Assembly (NCBI GenBank): GCA_014706295.1
Contig: JACSVZ010000013.1
Location: forward strand, 1,763,231 to 1,827,230
Reading direction: 5' to 3'
Source: Lycocorax pyrrhopterus obiensis
Taxonomy: Eukaryota; Chordata; Aves; Passeriformes; Paradisaeidae
Length of the DNA: 64,000 bases
A model generated the notes under the pieces. The model saw only the letters and a list, made by a program, of their open reading frames with translations. It made no database searches and was not told where the DNA came from. Both the position numbers and the translations under genes were made by a program. Positions within the stretch are counted from its first letter, which is position 1, and each line of letters starts with the position of its first letter. Below, piece after piece: positions 61,801 to 64,000 of the stretch.

Positions 61801-62525
61801 AAAAAAAAAAAAAGAAAGCCTTGCTGCACCAGAGGCCCAAAAGCTGAATTTTTCAGGGATAAGTCGTGGGTATTTTGGTTCTAAGCATATTTCTAAGTCC
61901 TTAAACGTGTCGAGAAAATGCCCTGACAAGACAAAGAAAGGAAATATTTTAAGATGCCCTCATATTTGGTAGCTTTTGCATATCACTGCAAAGGCAGCCT
62001 TACATGAGCTGAACTCAGCTAAGAAGATCAGAGAAACTTCCCTGTGTGGCCCCTCCAGCAGCTGACACTGCTGATGCCAAAGCAGACAGGCCTAGGAAGG
62101 AGAATGCCTCGGAAAAAAAAAGGAAAAGGAAGGAATAAAAAGTGCAGAAACCACAACAAAATTATCCATGGTAGGCTGGAATAAAATCTTCATGACATTT
62201 TTATAAAGTACTTAGACTAAGGGCATTACTTTAGGTATCAGCTTTCAATCATGAAATCTCAAATTAAGGGCAGGGTGACAGTTGCAAGGAGAAATAAAAG
62301 CTTGTTGCTATGGCAATCAATGCAAATTCCCTGTGCCAAGGAAATGTTCGAGTCTAATGGGAAAAAAACCCTACAAGAGAAGGCAAAAAACCTCCCAAAG
62401 TAGAACTGTGCTGCTCACCAGAATTTAAGTCACGTCCAGGATTGAAGGCTCTGCTGTTGACCGTGGTCGAGAGTCTATCGCAGCTGATGGTTCTGGAAAC
62501 GTTGGTGTTGAAATTCCCATCAAAT
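22601..62525 (-). CDS. CACHD1: CACHD1, VWFA and Cache domain-containing protein 1 (24 exons, N-terminus off window)
   Basis: Twenty-four exons join with agreeing phases into 1138 residues and a TGA at 22601-22603. CACHD1 is a type I membrane protein related to the alpha2delta subunits; it is reported to enhance CaV3 calcium channels and to bind Wnt receptors (family knowledge). Numbering from the first residue in the window: VWFA about 91-311 with DHGAS (98-102) at the MIDAS position; first Cache about 328-410; second Cache about 650-735; Cys-rich segment about 774-945; transmembrane helix about 958-981 ([20 protein letters not shown]); cytoplasmic tail to 1138, with an acidic/basic stretch and a His-rich end (SHKFHHYR, then HSHHLQAA) closing in VDAEC. 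Mammalian CACHD1 has about 1274 residues, so roughly 135 plus the signal peptide lie beyond 64000. Confidence 0.96.
22885..23182. repeat. Two tandem copies of a 146-bp intronic unit
   Basis: Both copies start CAGAATTCCCAG(G/T)GCTG and end near CCCTTTCCCTGCCAC, with shared AACAAACTCA and CTCTCCT blocks. The second starts at 23031. They differ at many sites, so the duplication is not very recent. Confidence 0.8.
24757..25170 (-). mobile_element. CR1 LINE fragment
   Basis: ATCACAGAATCCCACAATGG then TTTGGGTTGGAAGGGACATT and GCCATGGGCAGGGACACC is a minus-strand CR1 3' region of about 410 bp, continuing through GAATTTCTTTCTAACAGCTC. Confidence 0.88.
25338..25439 (-). CDS. CACHD1: CACHD1 exon, cytoplasmic tail
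   Basis: Residues 1026-1060: [20 protein letters not shown] to RSGTESDHG. The exon is GC-rich with an Arg cluster ([10 protein letters not shown]) and a multiple of 3 in length. The acceptor is TCTCGCAG|TCAGCA and the donor CACG|GTGAGT. Confidence 0.94.
25440..26311 (-). other. CACHD1: CACHD1 intron
   Basis: Unique sequence; no repeat or RNA gene recognised. Confidence 0.75.
26312..26389 (-). CDS. CACHD1: CACHD1 exon, cytoplasmic tail
   Basis: Residues 1000-1026: [20 protein letters not shown], then HEDRGI, a highly charged acidic stretch. At 78 nt the exon is a multiple of 3, so skipping would keep the frame. The acceptor is TGTGCAG|AAATGT and the donor ATCA|GTAAGT. Confidence 0.93.
26390..27319 (-). 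other. CACHD1: CACHD1 intron
   Basis: It contains one CR1 fragment (26671-26800); otherwise unique. Confidence 0.75.
26671..26800 (-). mobile_element. CR1 LINE fragment
   Basis: TCACAGAATGGTTTGGGTTG then GAGAGGGCCTTAAAG and GCCATGGGCAGGGACACC is a minus-strand CR1 3' end. Confidence 0.88.
27320..27481 (-). CDS. CACHD1: CACHD1 exon, transmembrane helix
   Basis: Residues 946-1000: [20 protein letters not shown], then [15 protein letters not shown] (the single membrane span) and a basic stop-transfer [12 protein letters not shown]. The acceptor is TTGCCTTAG|GAGATG and the donor CAGG|GTGAGC. Confidence 0.95.
27482..27838 (-). other. CACHD1: CACHD1 intron
   Basis: A 357-bp intron; nothing recognised beyond splice sites. 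Confidence 0.75.
27839..27990 (-). CDS. CACHD1: CACHD1 exon, cysteine-rich region
   Basis: Residues 895-946: [20 protein letters not shown] to YVDDLGAIG, the juxtamembrane extracellular part. The acceptor is CCGTGCAG|GGATTG and the donor ATAG|GTAACT. Confidence 0.94.
27991..28553 (-). other. CACHD1: CACHD1 intron
   Basis: A 563-bp intron; nothing recognised beyond splice sites. Confidence 0.75.
28554..28670 (-). CDS. CACHD1: CACHD1 exon, cysteine-rich region
   Basis: Residues 856-895: [20 protein letters not shown] to [10 protein letters not shown]. The acceptor is CAATGCAG|GAATCC and the donor GTGG|GTAAGG. Confidence 0.93.
28864..28950 (-). CDS. CACHD1: CACHD1 exon, cysteine-rich region
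   Basis: Residues 827-856: [20 protein letters not shown] to LTNAESR, with six cysteines in a short run. NLT is a potential N-glycosylation site. The acceptor is CCCTGCAG|GATGGA and the donor AGCAG|GTGAGA. Confidence 0.93.
28951..29567 (-). other. CACHD1: CACHD1 intron
   Basis: A 617-bp intron; nothing recognised beyond splice sites. Confidence 0.75.
29568..29728 (-). CDS. CACHD1: CACHD1 exon, cysteine-rich region
   Basis: Residues 774-827: [20 protein letters not shown] to [11 protein letters not shown]. It starts the extracellular Cys-rich segment. NET is a potential N-glycosylation site. The acceptor is TTTCCCCAG|GGTGAC and the donor CACAG|GTGACA. Confidence 0.94.
29729..30933 (-). other. 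CACHD1: CACHD1 intron
   Basis: A 1.2-kb intron of unique sequence; nothing recognised. Confidence 0.75.
30934..31050 (-). CDS. CACHD1: CACHD1 exon
   Basis: Residues 735-773: [20 protein letters not shown] to FYKFNTSLV. The exon is phase 0 at both ends. The acceptor is CCCCCTTAG|GAGCCT and the donor GTG|GTGAGC. NTS is a potential N-glycosylation site. Confidence 0.94.
31150..31249 (-). CDS. CACHD1: CACHD1 exon with weak splice signals
   Basis: Residues 701-734: [20 protein letters not shown] to QQHITHK, the Cache end with its LVAHP motif. The donor is AAG|GTCTGC, a poor match after GT, and the acceptor follows a short T5G5 tract. The frame on both sides fits only these sites. Confidence 0.92.
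31250..33145 (-). other. CACHD1: CACHD1 intron
   Basis: A 1.9-kb intron. The open frames at 31796-32284 show no domain or splice support. Nothing else recognised. Confidence 0.75.
33146..33268 (-). CDS. CACHD1: CACHD1 exon, second Cache domain
   Basis: Residues 660-701: [20 protein letters not shown] to [22 protein letters not shown] is the characteristic Cache strand and following helix. The acceptor is CTCTGCAG|TGCTCA and the donor ATCAG|GTAAAG. Confidence 0.94.
33307..33352. repeat. Imperfect (AAY)n microsatellite
   Basis: AATAATAAAAATAACAATAA followed by CAACAACAACAATAATAG: interleaved AAT and AAC trinucleotides next to a splice acceptor. Confidence 0.8.
35204..35310 (-). mobile_element. 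CR1 LINE fragment
   Basis: TTTCATAGAATCGTGGAATA then TCCTGAGCTGGAAGGGACCC and TCCAGTCCAACTCCTGGCCC is a minus-strand CR1 3' region of a different subfamily from those at 24757 or 46601. Confidence 0.85.
35925..36035 (-). CDS. CACHD1: CACHD1 exon, second Cache domain
   Basis: Residues 623-660: [20 protein letters not shown], then [22 protein letters not shown]...P......[12 protein letters not shown] is typical of a Cache module. The acceptor is CCCTTAG|GTACCT and the donor CTCCAG|GTGAGG. Confidence 0.94.
36036..37304 (-). other. CACHD1: CACHD1 intron
   Basis: A 1.3-kb intron. Only a small direct repeat, GAAATTAGAACCAATAAA (copies starting at 37096 and 37115), was noticed. Confidence 0.75.
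37305..37486 (-). CDS. CACHD1: CACHD1 exon
   Basis: Residues 563-623: [20 protein letters not shown] to [13 protein letters not shown]. The acceptor is TTTTGCAG|TTCTCT and the donor AATG|GTGAGT. Confidence 0.94.
37858..38045 (+). mobile_element. CR1 LINE fragment
   Basis: AGATGTTGGGAAGGAATTCC to GTGTCCCTGCCCATGGCAGG and GGTCCTTCCAACCCAACCCA then TTGTGTGACTCTG is a plus-strand CR1 3' end. Confidence 0.87.
38190..38625 (+). mobile_element. Solo endogenous-retrovirus LTR (probable)
   Basis: A stretch of about 436 bp opens TGTTACAGTTTTGTG and closes GTCCAAGTACGACA (TG...CA ends). It has a TATA-like ATATATATATG near 38523 and AATAAA at 38540-38545, followed by a U5-like CTGGGTCTGCGTGGTTCC. No retroviral coding sequence adjoins it. 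No target-site duplication is visible at these ends, so they are approximate. It is antisense to CACHD1. Confidence 0.65.
38790..38932 (-). CDS. CACHD1: CACHD1 exon
   Basis: Residues 515-562: [20 protein letters not shown] to [10 protein letters not shown]. The acceptor is TTTGCAG|AGAGCC and the donor AAG|GTGGGC. A solo LTR lies 164 bp downstream in the intron. Confidence 0.94.
40765..40830 (+). mobile_element. CR1 LINE 3' tail fragment
   Basis: AAGAGCTGGGCTCGATGATC then CCTGTGGGACCC and GTGATTCTGTGG is a short decayed CR1 3' end. Confidence 0.6.
41004..41216 (+). mobile_element. CR1 LINE fragment
   Basis: TCAGAGTGGACATCAGGAGG then AATTTCCTCATGGAAAGG and TGCCCAGAGAGGTTTGGAGT is a plus-strand CR1 segment. 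It ends about 30 bp from the splice donor of the exon at 41246. Confidence 0.85.
41246..41414 (-). CDS. CACHD1: CACHD1 exon
   Basis: Residues 459-515: [20 protein letters not shown] to FKQLATLE. The acceptor is CTCTGCAG|GTGCAG; a second in-frame AG six bases on could drop two residues. The donor is CTGG|GTAAGG. A CR1 fragment ends about 30 bp from this donor. Confidence 0.93.
41415..42220 (-). other. CACHD1: CACHD1 intron
   Basis: An 806-bp intron; nothing recognised. Confidence 0.75.
42221..42338 (-). CDS. CACHD1: CACHD1 exon
   Basis: Residues 419-458: [20 protein letters not shown] to [12 protein letters not shown] and NVS are potential N-glycosylation sites. The acceptor is CCGCTGCAG|CATTCC and the donor AAATG|GTAAGG. 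Confidence 0.93.
42339..42810 (-). other. CACHD1: CACHD1 intron
   Basis: A 472-bp intron; nothing recognised. Confidence 0.75.
42811..42934 (-). CDS. CACHD1: CACHD1 exon, first Cache domain
   Basis: Residues 378-419: [20 protein letters not shown] to [16 protein letters not shown] matches the Cache G..l.HP motif. The acceptor is GGTTTTTAG|GATACA and the donor CTCAG|GTAAGG. Confidence 0.94.
42935..43429 (-). other. CACHD1: CACHD1 intron
   Basis: A 495-bp intron; nothing recognised. Confidence 0.75.
43430..43579 (-). CDS. CACHD1: CACHD1 exon, first Cache domain
   Basis: Residues 328-378: [20 protein letters not shown], then [13 protein letters not shown] to [20 protein letters not shown] is a Cache-like strand-helix. 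The acceptor is CCTTCCAAG|GCCTGA (an AAG acceptor) and the donor AAAG|GTAATG. Confidence 0.94.
43580..44869 (-). other. CACHD1: CACHD1 intron
   Basis: A 1.3-kb intron; nothing recognised. Confidence 0.75.
44870..45103 (-). CDS. CACHD1: CACHD1 exon, end of VWFA domain
   Basis: Residues 250-328: [20 protein letters not shown] to [12 protein letters not shown], the VWFA end and the linker to the first Cache domain. The acceptor is TGTGGCAG|AGGGGG, with another AG two bases on that would break the frame. The donor is GATG|GTGAGT. Confidence 0.94.
45104..46168 (-). other. CACHD1: CACHD1 intron
   Basis: A 1.1-kb intron; nothing recognised. Confidence 0.75.
46169..46318 (-). CDS. CACHD1: CACHD1 exon, VWFA domain
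   Basis: Residues 200-250: [20 protein letters not shown] to [10 protein letters not shown]. The strand [10 protein letters not shown] corresponds to the VWFA strand that normally carries the third MIDAS residue. The acceptor is CTGTTTTAG|ATACTG and the donor AATG|GTGAGA. Confidence 0.94.
46601..46990 (-). mobile_element. CR1 LINE fragment
   Basis: GAGTCATGGAATGGTTGGGG then TTGGGAGGGACCTCAAAG, GCCATGGGCAGGGACACC and GGAACAATTCCTTCCCAATA is one of the clearest CR1 copies here, about 390 bp, on the minus strand. Confidence 0.92.
48319..48460 (-). mobile_element. CR1 LINE fragment
   Basis: ATCATAGAGTCCTGGAATGG then TTTGGGTTGGGAGAGACC and GCCATGGGCAGGGACACC is a minus-strand CR1 3' end of about 140 bp. 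Confidence 0.9.
49675..49891 (-). CDS. CACHD1: CACHD1 exon, VWFA domain
   Basis: Residues 128-200: [20 protein letters not shown] to [17 protein letters not shown] is a potential N-glycosylation site. The acceptor is CCCTGGCAG|ATCTCG and the donor GGAA|GTAAGG. Confidence 0.94.
49892..51394 (-). other. CACHD1: CACHD1 intron
   Basis: A 1.5-kb intron; nothing recognised. Confidence 0.75.
51395..51539 (-). CDS. CACHD1: CACHD1 exon, start of VWFA domain
   Basis: Residues 79-127: [19 protein letters not shown], then HGASVT to [13 protein letters not shown] sits where canonical VWFA domains have DxSxS, so one metal-contacting serine is a glycine. The acceptor is CTCCTCAG|GCCCGT and the donor AAG|GTGAGG. 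Confidence 0.94.
51540..53615 (-). other. CACHD1: CACHD1 intron
   Basis: A 2.1-kb intron; nothing recognised. Confidence 0.75.
53616..53742 (-). CDS. CACHD1: CACHD1 exon
   Basis: Residues 37-79: [17 protein letters not shown] to KGSYEHRSR, the segment before the VWFA domain, like the VWA_N region of alpha2delta proteins. The acceptor is CCTGCAG|TCCTGG and the donor AGCAG|GTAGGA. Confidence 0.93.
54497..54700 (-). mobile_element. CR1 LINE fragment
   Basis: AAATCATGGAATCACAGAAT then CATTGAGGTTGGAAAAGACC and CCAAACCTCCCTGGGCAGCC is a minus-strand CR1 3' region, about 200 bp. Confidence 0.9.
55202..55290 (-). mobile_element. CR1 LINE fragment leading into the minisatellite
   Basis: CACAGAATCCCTGAAATGGT then TTGGCTTGGAAAGGACCTTA and CTGTGGGCAGGGAAC is a minus-strand CR1 3' end. 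Its GGGCAGGG part passes directly into the 27-bp repeats. Confidence 0.85.
55275..55710. repeat. 27-bp minisatellite, about 16 copies
   Basis: The unit is GGGAAGGGAACAGATCCCAT then GGGCATT, with variants CCTGTGGGCACT, CCCACAGGCATT and CCCGCAGGCATT. As 27 is a multiple of 3, long open frames appear on both strands (for example 55104-55841 plus, 55053-55817 minus); they encode nine-residue repeats and are not regarded as genes. Confidence 0.95.
57550..57870 (+). mobile_element. CR1 LINE fragment
   Basis: GGGGCTCCAGGAGAGCTGCA to GGGATATTGGGAAGGAATTG, GGTGTCCCTGCCATGGCAGG and CCCAACCCAAACCATCCCGG is a plus-strand CR1 3' region of about 320 bp. Confidence 0.9.
58905..58951 (+). mobile_element. 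CR1 LINE 3' tail fragment
   Basis: TGGACTCGATGATCCTTTCC then AACTCTGGGTATTTTATGAT and TCTAAG is the plus-strand CR1 3' terminus. Confidence 0.75.
60415..60480 (+). mobile_element. CR1 LINE 3' tail fragment
   Basis: ATCCAGGGGTGCCACTGGAT then GGGCTTTAAGGTCCTTCCAA and CCCAACCC is a plus-strand CR1 3' end. Confidence 0.8.
62419..62525 (-). CDS. CACHD1: CACHD1 exon (first in window)
   Basis: Residues 1-36: [15 protein letters not shown] to FNPGRDLNS. The acceptor is TTTTTCCAG|ATTTGA and the donor CTG|GTGAGC. Its first bases and acceptor are copied three more times in the upstream intron (62638-62990). NVS is a potential N-glycosylation site. Confidence 0.92.
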
Positions 62526-62990
62526 CTGGAAAAACAACAACAGGATCAGCAATCAAACATTATTTATTAAACCTGCATTTACAATGAAAACACAGCTTTT
62601 TAATGTTTCAAGGTAAATTATTATTTATAATAAGACAATGGTGTTGAAATTCCCATCAAATCTGCAAAAACAACAGGATCAGCAATCAAACTTTATTTAT
62701 TAAACCTGCATTTACAATGAAAACACAGCTTTTTAATGTTTCAAGGTAAATTATTATTTGTAATAACACAACGGTGTTGAAATTCCCATCAAATCTGGAA
62801 AAACAACAACAGGATCAGCAATCAAACTTTATTTATTAGACCTACCTTTGCAATGAAAACACAGCTTTTTAATGTTTCAGTGTAAATAACTATTAATAAT
62901 AAGACATTGGTGTTGAAATTCCCATCAAATCTGGAAAGATGACAACAGATCAGCAATCAAACTTTATTTATTAAACCTACCTTTACCCAA
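62501..62990. repeat. Four tandem copies of a unit of about 135 bp containing a splice acceptor
   Basis: The unit starts TGGTGTTGAAATTCCCATCA then AATCTGGA and runs through CAGGATCAGCAATCAAAC and ACAGCTTTTTAATGTTTCA. Copies start near 62503, 62638, 62772 and 62909; the fourth is cut short by a CR1 tail. The first copy overlaps the start of the CACHD1 exon 62419-62525 and its acceptor; the other three are intronic. Confidence 0.93.
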
Positions 62991-63016
62991 ACCATTCCAT
63001 GATCCTGGGATTCCAT
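62986..63016 (+). mobile_element. CR1 LINE 3' tail fragment
   Basis: ACCCAAACCATTCCATGATC then CTGGGATTCC is a plus-strand CR1 terminus joined to the last tandem copy. Confidence 0.6.
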
Positions 63017-64000
63017 GACAACAGAACAATTTTAAACCTATTTTCTGTCCCAAAACTTGAGGATTTACACTCCAAACAGCAGAAGGAATCTGACAGTCTG
63101 AAGTTTTGCTGTATTTTGATTACGTTGAATAATTCAAACACATTCATAACTCTAATACAAAAAGTATTCCAGTGCATAGTTCTAATAACAAAATTATAAA
63201 ATAGCATTAAACCAATGCCTTGAAATTTAAATAGAAAATCTTTTAAAGGGTTGTAAATAACTGCGAACATTTCTGCACCTTTTGAGGACTTAAATGTAGT
63301 TTTGTGTCATTTACACAGGTCAATTTCATTTGATAAAATTTTTGCGACCTTGATTATTCAGGTGACATTTGACAGTGTGATTACTCTTGTAATTAAAAAA
63401 CCTATTTACTTCTTAGCAAAGAGTTTTTCTACCACCAACCTATTCCTAAGAAATGACAAATGCTGGAAGTTCCAACTCCTTAATCCAACATGGTGCCTGG
63501 TAGGGCTGGAAAACACAGATTTTCTGCTCCTGTGCTTGCTGTAAGGGCTGGTTTAGAGTGACAGACAATAAAACAATTCCCTTCCAAACCATCCCCTTGA
63601 AACAACAACGAGCAGCAACAAACCCCACAGGCAGCTGGAACCCGTTACCAAGAGGAAAACTCAACTTATGACCACAGGAAGAGAGACTTTTAAACCAAAC
63701 GAAACCTCTCCTAATTCAACAGAGTTTCTTTGAGCCCAGCTCAAAATCATTTCATTCTGCAGGGATGCAGATGCAGGATCGGCTGAGGTGTGTGGGGTCC
63801 TTGGAAAACTTTTATGACTTACAAGTGAAAAAAACCTAAATCTATCATTAGGCTCAAGATTAGAATCTCTGTAGGTGATTGGATCCAATTCCAGAAATTT
63901 TAGCCTTACAAAACCACGCAGAGCACCCTCACAAGCTTAGAAATTTGGCTTTTAAGTACAAAAGCCACTTCCTGAGAACTCCCGATTAAATTCCTTAATG
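63017..64000 (-). other. CACHD1: CACHD1 intron (partial, to window end)
   Basis: AT-rich unique sequence upstream of the first CACHD1 exon in the window; no further CACHD1 exon, repeat or RNA gene seen. Confidence 0.7.

Larger units (their letters stand above)
53743..62418 (-). other. CACHD1: CACHD1 intron (largest in window)
   Basis: An 8.7-kb intron with CR1 fragments at 54497, 55202, 57550, 58905 and 60415, and a 27-bp minisatellite (55275-55710). Nothing else recognised. Confidence 0.8.

Noticed and set aside
1..64000. Transfer RNA, ribosomal RNA or microRNA genes
   Set aside because: No tRNA A/B boxes with cloverleaf, no rRNA blocks and no convincing conserved miRNA hairpin were seen by eye; a covariance-model search was not possible.

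Overview
This is vertebrate nuclear DNA, most likely from a bird and probably a songbird. The repeats are mainly short fragments of CR1 LINEs (about 19 recognised, in both orientations), plus two LTRs that look like avian endogenous-retrovirus LTRs, one of them a recognisable ERVL type. Introns are moderately short, genes are split into small exons with GT-AG junctions, and one CpG island is present. No bacterial or viral operon, CRISPR array or tRNA was seen.

Two protein genes are present, both on the minus strand and head to tail. The right two thirds (62525 down to 22601) carry 24 coding exons of CACHD1, including its last exon. CACHD1 is a single-pass membrane protein related to the alpha2delta calcium-channel subunits, with a VWFA domain and Cache domains. 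Phases agree at every junction and give 1138 codons; the N-terminal part, roughly 135 residues by comparison with the mammalian protein, lies beyond base 64000. The left part (11893 down to 864) carries the first three coding exons of RAVER2, an RNA-binding protein with RRM domains, with its CpG-island promoter at about 11340-12060; the rest lies beyond base 1. The order CACHD1 then RAVER2 in the same direction matches human chromosome 1p31.

Layout: 1-863 RAVER2 intron with an AT-rich palindrome and a direct duplication; 864-11893 RAVER2 exons 3, 2 and 1, with a solo ERVL LTR in intron 1; 11340-12060 CpG island; 12118-12765 a CR1 block against the promoter; 12766-20370 intergenic DNA with a perfect palindrome; about 20370-22600 the CACHD1 3' UTR, whose upstream third is a minisatellite; 22601-62525 CACHD1 exons and introns, with a second solo LTR and a 27-bp minisatellite; 62526-64000 intron.

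The two genes are neighbours but have no known joint pathway. The most notable sequence-level observations are two tandem expansions that start inside CACHD1 exons. The last 20 codons plus stop are a 63-bp unit repeated into the 3' UTR, and the first bases of another exon, with its splice acceptor, are repeated three more times in the upstream intron. I found no sign of a new multi-gene system.
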